Shown: positions 1-6,248 of the stretch, one piece after another | How the letters are laid out: the number at the start of each line of letters is the position of its first letter | Numbering within the stretch: the stretch's first letter is position 1 | Assembly (NCBI GenBank): GCA_036741235.1 | Contig: DAINSQ010000145.1 | Span: 1-11,679, forward strand | Reading direction: 5' to 3' | DNA length: 11,679 bases | From: JABWBR01 sp036741235 | GTDB lineage: Bacteria; Bacteroidota; Bacteroidia; Chitinophagales; Saprospiraceae | Notes under the pieces: model-generated | Told to the model about the DNA's origin: nothing | Seen by the model: only the letters and a program-made list of their open reading frames with translations | Database searches by the model: none | Translations under genes and position numbers: made by a program

Positions 1-2
1 CC

Positions 3-614
3 AGATCAATAGAAAAGCGAATAAGAGAGCTAAGCGCGTCATTCCCAGTCTAATCTGTCACTGGCCCACGGCAATCAGGAAAAACGACCATGCTGAAGCG
101 TATGTTTCCTGACTACCACTACGTATCGCTGGAGAATCCCGACTATTACATTTTGGCATTAAATGACCCTCGGCTTTTCCTGGAGCGATTCGACCGATAC
201 GCCATATTTGACGAAGCGCAGCGCGTACCGCACTTGTTTAACTACCTGCAAGGAAAAGTGGATAACGACCGGATCATGGGACAATACATCTTGTCGGGCT
301 CACAAAATTACTTGTTGATGAACAGCATCACGCAAAGTCTGGCGGGCAGGGTAGCATTGTTCAGTCTTTTTCCTTTTTCAATGGCCGAGGTAGAAGCGGT
401 AGATATGTTGTCCACAAGCCTGGAAGAAGCTGTATTCAAGGGTTTTTATCCCCCGTTGTACGACCGGCCGCTTAATCCGCCTGATTTTTTTGCCAACTAT
501 ATTGAGACGTATGTGCAGCGCGATATCAGGCAATTGCAGGCCGTCCAGAATTTGGTAGTATTTCGCACTTTTGTACAGCTCTGTGCAGGGAGAATAGGCC
601 AGCCGCTCAATTAC
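3..614 (+). CDS. AAA ATPase, DUF4143 family, N-terminal part (5' partial, in-frame stop, runs into gap)
   Basis: This is the ATPase half of a bacterial AAA_14/DUF4143 protein. Members have a P-loop ATPase domain followed by a nuclease-like C-terminal domain; the cellular role is poorly known. The first ATG is at 90, but the reading frame extends upstream of it. Codons 60-89 encode TGPRQSGKTT, the Walker A loop, and further upstream codons encode IEKRIRELSASFPV, which matches the usual start of the family. The true start therefore lies before the window. A TAA at 51-53 interrupts this frame between FPV and SVTGPRQ, so the gene is either inactivated or carries a sequence error near a contig end. 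Walker B is visible as YAIFDEAQ (about 197-220), followed by the sensor-like YILSGSQN. The frame stays open to the N run at 615. Starting at ATG 90 would remove Walker A, so I do not favour it. Confidence 0.85.
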
Positions 615-624
615 NNNNNNNNNN
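615..624. other. assembly gap (10 N)
   Basis: Ten N characters lie inside the ATPase gene. The frame before the gap (codons starting at 612) and after it (codons starting at 626) do not agree if the gap is really 10 bases. Family members normally have about 20 residues between the LNY reached before the gap and the EASHIIF read after it. The real missing stretch is therefore probably nearer 60-70 bases; this length is inferred from memory of the family. Confidence 0.97.
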
Positions 625-625
625 G

Positions 626-1108
626 GAAGCGAGCCATATTATTTTTACGCTACCGCCTTATTTCAAAAACTTTCGCAAGCGACTAACCAAAGCACACAAG
701 CTGTATTTTTACGATGTAGGGTTAGCGGCCTATCTTTTAGGAATCAGACAGGCCTCTGATCTGCAAGCTCATTTTGCTCGCGGCAATTTATTTGAAAATA
801 TGGTGGTGGCTGAACTACGCAAGCAATCTCATCACAACGGCCTGTTAATCGACTTTTACTACTGGCATGAAAGCAACGGCCATGAAGTGGATTTGATGTG
901 GGAAAGAAACAATGGACTGCATATTGCAGAAGTTAAGTCGGGAACTACGCTATATCGCTCTTTTTTCGATAATCTGTCCTATTTGAAAAAGATTACCAGG
1001 CATGAGCCCCAAAATGCCTATCTGATTTATGGCGGAACAGATAGTTTTTCACAAACTGAAGCGGAGGTACTCAGTTGGCGCGATGTGGGGAGATTGTTGT
1101 ATGACTGA
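626..1108 (+). CDS. AAA ATPase, DUF4143 family, C-terminal part (continues from before the gap)
   Basis: This is the second half of the same gene. Reading from 626 gives EASHIIFTLPPYFKNF, then KLYFYDVGLAAYLLGI and RGNLFENMVVAEL, the typical order of the DUF4143 domain. The frame stays open to TGA at 1106-1108, so the ATG at 800 is internal and not a real start. The C-terminus carries a PD-(D/E)xK nuclease-like signature: EVD (codons 884-892) followed by AEVKSG, with the E at 929-931 and the K at 935-937. No other gene on this strand is close by. hisS converges on it with only 24 bases between the stops. The family assignment is firm. Whether the whole gene is functional is doubtful because of the TAA at 51-53. 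Confidence 0.85.
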   Translation, partial: EASHIIFTLPPYFKNFRKRLTKAHKLYFYDVGLAAYLLGIRQASDLQAHFARGNLFENMVVAELRKQSHHNGLLIDFYYWHESNGHEVDLMWERNNGLHIAEVKSGTTLYRSFFDNLSYLKKITRHEPQNAYLIYGGTDSFSQTEAEVLSWRDVGRLLYD

Positions 1109-1132
1109 TACCAGGATAAATTGTTTTATTAA

Positions 1133-2596
1133 CTAGTTTGGAGGCTCTCTCTTAACTGTTTTAACTATTCTAAAGCCTACTGCTTCATTACTTTCTTCGA
1201 TTAAAAGGCTAACCAACTCTTCTAGTGTCAAAAGCCGTTGTTTAGGTGGAATAACAATTTCGTCCTTGCTATCCTGAAAACTTCCGCCCATAAGTCGAAT
1301 ATCCCCTAATCGCATATCCTTCAGCGTGTACTTCCCCTGTGCCATCTCCTCACCCCCCACCAGCACCACATACGGCGCCTTCCGCTTATTGGCGTACTCC
1401 ATCTGCTTGGCCAGCTTGACCGGTTTGGGGTACAGGTCGGCGTTGATGCCGGCGGCGCGTAGCCGGCTGAGCGCCTGGAAGGCGTAGCGGTGCGTAGCCT
1501 CGTCGAAAGCCACGAACAGGACTTGCAGTCCGGCGGCGGCGTCATCGGGGAAAAGTCCCAGTTCGAGCATCACATCGTAGATGCGCTCAGCGCCGAAAGA
1601 GACGCCCACGCCGGAGACGCCCTTGAGGCCGAACACGCCGGTGAGGTTATCGTAGCGCCCCCCACCGCCGATGCTGCCAATCTGGGCGCCTTTGGCGGCC
1701 ACTTCAAAGATGCAGCCGGTGTAATAGCTGAGTCCGCGGGCCAGCGTCACATCGAAGCGCACCTCATTGTGGACCGGGGCCAGGCTGAGGTAGTCGAACA
1801 CCGTTTCGAGTTCTTCCACGCCTTTGACGCCGGTTTCGCTGGCGGCCAGACGGGATTTCAGGGCATCGAGGGTGGTGATCCGGAGGATATCTTCGATTGC
1901 AGCCACGGCCTCCGTGCTGATTCCCCGTTCCAGCATCTCGTTGCGCACGCCTTCGATGCCGATTTTATCGAGTTTGTCGATGGCCACGGTCATCTCCACA
2001 AAGCGGTCGGCGATGCCGGCCACCTCGGCGATGCCGGAGAGGACTTTGCGGTTGTTGAGCTTGATGACTACGGGCAGTCCCAGCTTGTGGAACACACTAT
2101 CGTAAATCTGCACCAGTTCTGCTTCGTAGTAGAGGCTATCGCTGCCTACTACGTCCACGTCGCACTGGTAGAATTCCTGGTAGCGGCCTTTCTGGGGCCT
2201 GTCAGCGCGCCACACTGGTTGAATCTGATATCGTTTGAATGGGAAGGTAATTTCGTGCTGGTACATCACCACAAAGCGGGCAAAGGGCACCGTGAGGTCG
2301 TAGCGCAGTCCCCGTTTGGCGATACTGGGCGCCAGGCGGTAGGAATCGCGGGCGGCGAGGGCCGCTTCGTCGGCCTTTTCGAGGAAGTCGCCGTTGTTGA
2401 GGACTTTGAACAACAGCTTGTCGCCCTCGTCGCCGTATTTACCGGTGAGGGTCGACAGGTTTTCCATGGCGGGCGTTTCAATGGGTTGATAGCCGAAGGC
2501 GACAAAGACCTTGCGGATGGTGTCGAAGATATAGTTGCGCCGGTTGACCTGCTCCGGCGTGAAATCGCGTGTGCCCTTGGGTATGCTGGGTGGCAT
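1133..2596 (-). CDS. hisS: Histidyl-tRNA synthetase
   Basis: This cytoplasmic class II aminoacyl-tRNA synthetase charges tRNA-His with histidine using ATP. Visible signatures are PKGTRDF at residues 6-12, RYDLTVPFARF (98-108), the motif 2 segment VWRADRPQKGRYQEFYQCDVD beginning at 128, the HisRS-specific ARGLSYYTG (286-294), GGGGRYDNL (310-318) and motif 3 GVSFGAERI (331-339). The anticodon-binding domain follows, from about residue 356. The ATG at 2596 is chosen because MPPSIPKGTRDF is the canonical N-terminus. At 487 residues it is longer than the roughly 450-460 residues I expect for Bacteroidota HisRS. The last 60 or so residues, after YTLKDM, form an unfamiliar tail in distinctly AT-richer DNA (about 39% GC at 1133-1320 against about 63% at 1321-1380, hand counted). 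The large open frames on the opposite strand are shadows. Confidence 0.97.
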   Translation of the reverse strand: MPPSIPKGTRDFTPEQVNRRNYIFDTIRKVFVAFGYQPIETPAMENLSTLTGKYGDEGDKLLFKVLNNGDFLEKADEAALAARDSYRLAPSIAKRGLRYDLTVPFARFVVMYQHEITFPFKRYQIQPVWRADRPQKGRYQEFYQCDVDVVGSDSLYYEAELVQIYDSVFHKLGLPVVIKLNNRKVLSGIAEVAGIADRFVEMTVAIDKLDKIGIEGVRNEMLERGISTEAVAAIEDILRITTLDALKSRLAASETGVKGVEELETVFDYLSLAPVHNEVRFDVTLARGLSYYTGCIFEVAAKGAQIGSIGGGGRYDNLTGVFGLKGVSGVGVSFGAERIYDVMLELGLFPDDAAAGLQVLFVAFDEATHRYAFQALSRLRAAGINADLYPKPVKLAKQMEYANKRKAPYVVLVGGEEMAQGKYTLKDMRLGDIRLMGGSFQDSKDEIVIPPKQRLLTLEELVSLLIEESNEAVGFRIVKTVKREPPN

Positions 2597-2671
2597 GGCT
2601 TGTTTTTTTTATTGGAAGGGCAAAGTTCAGAAGTTATGGGGAATTTTTGCTTGTTTTTATTTGACAATAAA

Positions 2672-2703
2672 TTTGCGTATTCGCATATTAATATGCATTT
2701 TTG
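2672..2703 (+). promoter_or_regulatory. Bacteroidota-type promoter of the antitoxin-vapC operon
   Basis: TTTG at 2672-2675 is followed after exactly 20 bases by CATTTTTG at 2696-2703, a 7/8 match to the Bacteroidota -7 element TAnnTTTG. Transcription would start near 2709, about a dozen bases before the ATG at 2721, in an A-rich leader. A sigma70-like TTGACA also occurs at 2661-2666, with a weaker CATATT 17 bases later. Confidence 0.5.
2683..2696. promoter_or_regulatory. palindromic operator candidate
   Basis: GCATATTAATATGC is a perfect 14-bp palindrome lying between the two promoter elements upstream of the XRE-domain antitoxin. A second short dyad, TGCG-N4-CGCA (2674-2685), overlaps its left edge. 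The position suits autorepression by the antitoxin or antitoxin-toxin complex, as is usual in type II systems. Binding is inferred. Confidence 0.5.
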
Positions 2704-2720
2704 CTGTAAATAATTAAAAT

Positions 2721-3146
2721 ATGAGCTTCGCGGAACGATTAAAAACACTGCGCAAAAGAAAAGGGCTTTCCCAAACAGAATTGGCGGAACTCATTGATGT
2801 GCATTACACGCAAATTTCCCGCTATGAGCGAAACGAAACAATGCCCAATGCGCAAGTAGTGGTCAATATCGCTAGAGCGCTTGAATCAACAGTAGACTAC
2901 CTGGTAAGCGGCCCTGCTACTGTTTCCAGTACTGCAAATACGCTCGTAATTCAAATCAATCACCCCAAAGCATTGCAATTGCTATCGATTCTGGAAGAAC
3001 TCGACCTGATCAATATTTTAAAAAAAAATATACCCCCGGGCCAAAAACTATCCGACAAATACGCGGGTAGGCTCCCCGCTGATGTGGGCGAGCAATTATT
3101 GCAGCACGTAAACCAAAGCAGGGAGGAATGGGAACGGCCTATATAA
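2721..3146 (+). CDS. Antitoxin: XRE-family HTH fused to a VapB-like toxin-binding region
   Basis: Residues about 6-62 form a helix-turn-helix domain of the XRE/Cro type (RLKTLRKRKGLSQTELAELI, then ISRYERNETMPN and IARALESTVDYLV). After a short linker (63-73), residues 74-141 resemble a whole Bacteroidota VapB-type antitoxin: TLVIQINHPKALQLLSILEE near the start and LSDKYAGRLPADVGEQL, then SREEWE, at the end. The gene overlaps vapC by 19 bases, so the two are almost certainly co-translated. The likely role is to bind and block the PIN ribonuclease and to repress its own promoter through the HTH. A palindrome inside the putative promoter supports autoregulation. The HTH assignment is firm; the VapB likeness is judged by eye. 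Confidence 0.85.
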   Translation: MSFAERLKTLRKRKGLSQTELAELIDVHYTQISRYERNETMPNAQVVVNIARALESTVDYLVSGPATVSSTANTLVIQINHPKALQLLSILEELDLINILKKNIPPGQKLSDKYAGRLPADVGEQLLQHVNQSREEWERPI

Positions 3147-3514
3147 TTGACAGTAATGCGGTTATTGACTACTTGATGGGGAAGTTACCAGTTAGCGGCA
3201 TGTCATTTCTTAACGACGTGGTTGACCAAATTCCCTTTGTGTCAGTTATTACTAAAATTGAAGTTTTAGGATTTTCTGTTTCTTCAGCATCGCACAGGTT
3301 ACTTGCTGGTTTTTTCGACGATGCAATTGTTTTTGGCTTGTCAGAAGAAGTAACCGAAAAAACAATTGAACTCCGCAAGCATCATAAAATAAAGCTGCCA
3401 GACGCCATCATTGCAGCTACTGCTTTAGTTAACCACTGTACGCTTATTACCCGTAACACCACAGACTTTAAAGCAATTCACGAGCTACCGGTCATAGACC
3501 CGCATAACATCTAA
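3128..3514 (+). CDS. vapC: VapC-type PIN-domain ribonuclease toxin
   Basis: This is a 128-residue PIN-domain protein, the toxin of a type II VapBC pair. VapC proteins are Mg2+-dependent endoribonucleases that often cut tRNA or rRNA. The four acidic positions expected of the active site are present: D8 in YIIDSNAVIDYL, E45 in TKIEVLG, D92 in LPDAIIAATA and D113 in TRNTTDF. The length is normal for the family, and no catalytic residue is missing, so it should be active. The ATG lies inside the last codons of the antitoxin gene, preceded directly by a purine-rich GGGAGGA stretch. This fits coupled translation that keeps antitoxin ahead of toxin. The target RNA cannot be told from sequence. Confidence 0.92.
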   Translation: MGTAYIIDSNAVIDYLMGKLPVSGMSFLNDVVDQIPFVSVITKIEVLGFSVSSASHRLLAGFFDDAIVFGLSEEVTEKTIELRKHHKIKLPDAIIAATALVNHCTLITRNTTDFKAIHELPVIDPHNI

Positions 3515-3618
3515 ACACTGATTTTATTCCTCACCTCATCTCCCCCCGGCGTTTCGTTGCCGTATTGACTTTCTAAGAAAAAATCCAGACCTTCAAATGT
3601 TGAATCTTTGGGTAGATC

Positions 3619-3972
3619 ATGCTAACTTACCATAATAAAACGAGGAGTATGGTAAAAAAGACCATAGAAGGGATTCCATTAATCGTGAAGGAGACCATCA
3701 AACCAGTTGATGGAGATGCCAGGGTAATCCTCTTTGGATCAAGAGCAAGAGGTGATTTTCATTCAGATTCAGATTGGGACTTTCTGATCCTGACCAGGAA
3801 AAAAGTATCCCGGCAGTTGCAAGATGAGATTCGGGAGTTGTTATATCGTATTGAACTGAATACGGAACAGGTCATAACCTCCGTCATTGAGAATGAAGAA
3901 GTATGGCTAAAGTACCGGGAATCAGAATTTTTCAAAAACGTTACCCGTGATGGTATTGAAATTATTTCATAA
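3619..3972 (+). CDS. MNT-type nucleotidyltransferase domain protein
   Basis: This 117-residue protein is of the minimal nucleotidyltransferase (MNT, pol-beta superfamily) type. The signature GSRARGDFHSDSDWDF spans residues 40-55, giving the GS motif and the metal-binding DxD (D52, D54). Known relatives are antitoxins of HEPN/MNT systems that inactivate the HEPN ribonuclease by adding AMP to it. No HEPN gene is visible on either side, because vapC precedes it and only about 100 bases separate it from the convergent hipA. The module is therefore incomplete, or the protein acts alone. The start is uncertain: ATG 3619 gives the full frame, but ATG 3649 (MVKKTIEG) resembles the usual family N-terminus better. 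GAGGAG lies one base before 3649, too close for a normal ribosome site. Confidence 0.85.
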   Translation: MLTYHNKTRSMVKKTIEGIPLIVKETIKPVDGDARVILFGSRARGDFHSDSDWDFLILTRKKVSRQLQDEIRELLYRIELNTEQVITSVIENEEVWLKYRESEFFKNVTRDGIEIIS

Positions 3973-3975
3973 ACG

Positions 3976-3998
3976 GCACGAGGTGGAACCTCGCGCCA
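3976..3998. terminator. hairpin between convergent genes, possible terminator
   Basis: GGCACGAGGT and ACCTCGCGCC form a stem with 9 of 10 pairs around a GGA loop, 4 bases after the nucleotidyltransferase stop. T runs follow at 4007-4012 and again from 4017. The first run is about 8 bases from the stem, which is further than in a classic intrinsic terminator. It could serve the rightward gene and, less well, hipA on the opposite strand. Confidence 0.5.
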
Positions 3999-4071
3999 GC
4001 GGAGAATTTTTTGATGTTTTTTTACATACAGAAAACGCCATACAATAGCAACTGCCCGCAGGTGAAAATGC

Positions 4072-5349
4072 TTACCCCTCAGCCCGCAAAAAAGCCCTCG
4101 CCTTTTCATCCTGCTCGGCCTTTGATATGCCGTACTTTTGGGCCACCGTCCTCCAATTTTTTACGCTACTTTTGACTTGCGCGATGATGGATGCCGCTTT
4201 TTCGGCGCTTAACCGGAAATAGGCGCGTACTTCCATGGCGAGGTCGAGGTCCAGCGTATTATCGCTTTCCGAAATATTCAGGCTGAGGCCGGTACCGGTT
4301 TCTATAGGATTGATATCAAAAGCCGGCGATAATACCCATCCGCCGGGGGTGAGCAGAAAGCCGTGGTTGCGCAGGTGATCGTCTACATTCGATACGCAGA
4401 TATAAAAGACGATACGGCGCCATAGTTCTTCCAGGTCGGCTGTCACGTTTGCGCCGTTATTCGCGATAAATTCAACCAATTCCAGGTAACTGGCGCCGTC
4501 TTTGTAGCTGTGGCCGTCGGTGTAGCCCAACATGGTCATGGCGGAAGCGAAATGCAGGCGCTCTCCCTTTGTCGTGCGGTCGAATCTTTTGCTGAGAAAA
4601 GTATGGCGCTTGCTGGAGAATTTTTTGGCCTGCGATTCCGCCATATTGATACCTGATGATTTGGCCAGTTCACAGGTTACCATTTCCCAGCCGCCCACAT
4701 TCATTTGGTCGCTGCCGCTGGGAAACTTGGCGATCCAGAGGTGATTGTGATTATCCATCACGCTCGCTTTAGGGCGCGCGCCGCCCAATGACGATCCGGG
4801 CGCTATTAACTTGTTTAGCCAGTCCAGATATTGCGGATGTTCCGGGGCATTATCCGCTTCAAGTTTAAGGCTGATTTCCTCCAGTTCGCGTATGGAAGTC
4901 CAGGGGGGCGCCGCCATCTTTTTATTGGCGTTTAAAAATGGCCCGTTGATATCCATTTTGAATCGCAGCGCGCCGATCCTGTGTTCATCATAAACGCCCA
5001 GCAGATAGTCTGATTCAAATAATGTTTGTTCCGGCCTTTGCTCCGCCTTGGCCAGTGCTGCCTCCCGCCGGCGCATCAACACCCGTCCCCAGCGATCCGG
5101 AGAAGAATCGAGGAACAGTCCGAAATTGTACTTTTCGCTATCGTTGAGGTAATGCAATCCCGAAAAAAGCTGCAAATCGGGGTCGAGTACCTGGGCGTAT
5201 TCCGATTGCAGCCAGGCGTGGTCGTATTCAAATGAGAAGAGATCTTTTCCTCGAAGGAGTTCAGAACGCAAAGTACCCATGGCTGTAGGTGTTTTCATAC
5301 CCGGCCAGTCTGCGTATACGCTTATTTCTCGTCTGGTTGTCTTTTCCAT
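4072..5349 (-). CDS. hipA: HipA-type serine/threonine kinase toxin
   Basis: This is a 425-residue kinase of the HipA family. The best-known HipA phosphorylates glutamyl-tRNA synthetase and induces persistence; the target here is unknown. The N-terminal couple_hipA region is seen in REISVYADWPG through FSFEYDHAWL. The kinase core shows SSLGGARPK (187-194), where the nucleotide-binding loop is expected, LWIAKFPS with the likely ATP-contacting K208, SKRFDR (253-258), the catalytic loop SNVDDHLRNHGF (320-331) and the metal-binding FDINP (344-348). All key residues appear intact and the length is that of a single-chain HipA. Its ATG overlaps the stop of hipB in a TAATG arrangement, so translation is coupled. 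The gene converges on the nucleotidyltransferase gene to its left. Confidence 0.95.
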   Translation of the reverse strand: MEKTTRREISVYADWPGMKTPTAMGTLRSELLRGKDLFSFEYDHAWLQSEYAQVLDPDLQLFSGLHYLNDSEKYNFGLFLDSSPDRWGRVLMRRREAALAKAEQRPEQTLFESDYLLGVYDEHRIGALRFKMDINGPFLNANKKMAAPPWTSIRELEEISLKLEADNAPEHPQYLDWLNKLIAPGSSLGGARPKASVMDNHNHLWIAKFPSGSDQMNVGGWEMVTCELAKSSGINMAESQAKKFSSKRHTFLSKRFDRTTKGERLHFASAMTMLGYTDGHSYKDGASYLELVEFIANNGANVTADLEELWRRIVFYICVSNVDDHLRNHGFLLTPGGWVLSPAFDINPIETGTGLSLNISESDNTLDLDLAMEVRAYFRLSAEKAASIIAQVKSSVKNWRTVAQKYGISKAEQDEKARAFLRAEG

Positions 5350-5672
5350 TATGGTTGGTTTTTTCGCTTCGGCGCCCGTTCTTTGGTAATCAACTGCGCG
5401 TCCTGCAATTTCCGGCCCAGCACGTCGTCTTTGGCCACGAGCAGGAGGTCTTGTTCCAGTCCTAATACGGCCAGCACTTGCAAATAAGCGCTGATACTCG
5501 AACTGCCGACGCCTTTTTCAATAGCTGTCAGGGTGGGCCGACTGATGCCAGCCCTTTCTGCTACTTGTGCGGTGCTGAGTTTTCTCCGCAACCGGGCCAG
5601 CTTTATGTTTTCGCCCAATTCGGACAATATTCTCAGGGTTTTGGGTAACAAAACCGGTTTGATTTTCGGCAT
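5349..5672 (-). CDS. hipB: HipB-like XRE antitoxin/repressor
   Basis: This is a 107-residue XRE-family helix-turn-helix protein directly upstream of hipA, sharing one base with it (TAATG). The HTH covers about residues 18-73, with LGENIKLARLRRKLSTAQVA, then AGISRPTLTAIEKGVG as the recognition helix region. In hipBA systems HipB binds HipA, neutralises it and represses the operon. A lysine/arginine-rich C-terminus (KERAPKRKNQP) follows. The ATG at 5672 gives a slightly longer N-terminus (MPKIKPVLLPKTLRIL) than the minimal HTH, as is common in this subgroup. An AT-rich stretch with inverted repeats lies 35-58 bases upstream and could be its operator. Confidence 0.92.
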   Translation of the reverse strand: MPKIKPVLLPKTLRILSELGENIKLARLRRKLSTAQVAERAGISRPTLTAIEKGVGSSSISAYLQVLAVLGLEQDLLLVAKDDVLGRKLQDAQLITKERAPKRKNQP

Positions 5673-5706
5673 AAGAGCATTTATTATTTACAATTATAGC
5701 AATTTT

Positions 5707-5730
5707 TGATAAAATTATTTTATATTATCA
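5707..5730. promoter_or_regulatory. hipB operator candidate (inverted repeat)
   Basis: TGATAA at 5707-5712 and TTATCA at 5725-5730 are inverted copies 12 bases apart. Inside them is a second dyad, ATAAAAT-T-ATTTTAT (5709-5723). On the minus strand a TATAATTG sequence (5698-5691) lies between this and hipB and resembles a -10/-7 element. HipB proteins bind inverted repeats before hipB, so autorepression here is plausible. The region is very AT-rich, so chance dyads are possible. Confidence 0.4.
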
Positions 5731-6248
5731 TAAGATTATAGAAAAACACCTGAGAAGCTGTTTTAAACCTTATTCTTAGGCAAGCCACGTAACCAGGGAG
5801 GTTGGGGATGTGAAACAGTAGAGATGAGATTAATCGCGGCTCTACTATTTCACATCCCTCAGTCTACAAGAATATCAACGAATACGCTGGTTCAGAAAGC
5901 TCAAGTTTAATAGTTTTATACCTCGCGCCGCCAGATTTTGGGCATGACCTGAGCTCGGGCGCGACGGAAAAATCATGCACAACTTGTCCCGTACCGACAG
6001 GTCGGGATGATTTGACGGCGTGCGGTATAGAAGGGTTAGTACTTTTCATTTTATGAATCATTGATAGTTGAGGAATTACATATGTTTATTTTTATTATAT
6101 TATTGAAGCTGACCTAGGCATGGACGCTGTGTTGCCTTACACTGGCAGTTAAGCGACGGTGACAGCAAGACGTGTGTGCCTAACATGGGGCAGCTCCGCA
6201 TTTTTTTACAAAGTCAAGCCCGGGTAGCGCCGCAAAATGCCCAATCCC
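5731..6248. other. gene-poor region with several inverted repeats
   Basis: I see no convincing gene in this 518-base stretch between hipB and the small membrane protein gene. A 65-codon minus-strand frame (6061-5864) has no recognisable domain. Visible structure includes the long hairpin at 5805-5858, a region of GC-rich small dyads around 5920-6010 (for example CCGA/TCGG near 5993-6004) and nested short stems at 6115-6182 followed by seven T at 6201-6207. It may hold a non-coding RNA or a dispersed repeat. Confidence 0.5.
5805..5858. repeat. long inverted repeat, 19-bp arms, 16-base loop
   Basis: The arms are GGGATGTGAAACAGTAGAG (5805-5823) and CTCTACTATTTCACATCCC (5840-5858). They match at 18 of 19 positions. 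The single difference is a C-A mismatch in a plus-strand RNA but a G-U pair in a minus-strand RNA. Neither side is followed by a T run, so it is not an ordinary intrinsic terminator. Confidence 0.8.

Noticed and set aside
800..1108. A separate 102-codon gene starting at ATG 800
   Set aside because: The same frame is open and family-conserved back to the assembly gap at 625, so this ATG is internal to the ATPase gene.
1490..2713. 407-codon open frame on the plus strand opposite hisS
   Set aside because: It is fully antisense to a strongly conserved hisS and its product lacks any recognisable domain; it reflects the GC-rich codon bias of hisS.
5805..5858. Long hairpin as a Rho-independent terminator
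   Set aside because: Neither strand has a T run after the stem.
5864..6061. 65-codon minus-strand frame in the gene-poor region
   Set aside because: No domain, signal or good ribosome site, and its sequence overlaps several small DNA dyads. It may be part of a dispersed repeat, but I cannot support it as a gene.
6148..6184. GTTAAGC and GCCTAAC, which fit integron attC core consensus
   Set aside because: They occur in the wrong order and too close for an attC site, and no integrase or cassette is present.
6112..6184. A tRNA-like cloverleaf
   Set aside because: No 7-bp acceptor stem, T-loop consensus or anticodon arm of the right size can be drawn.
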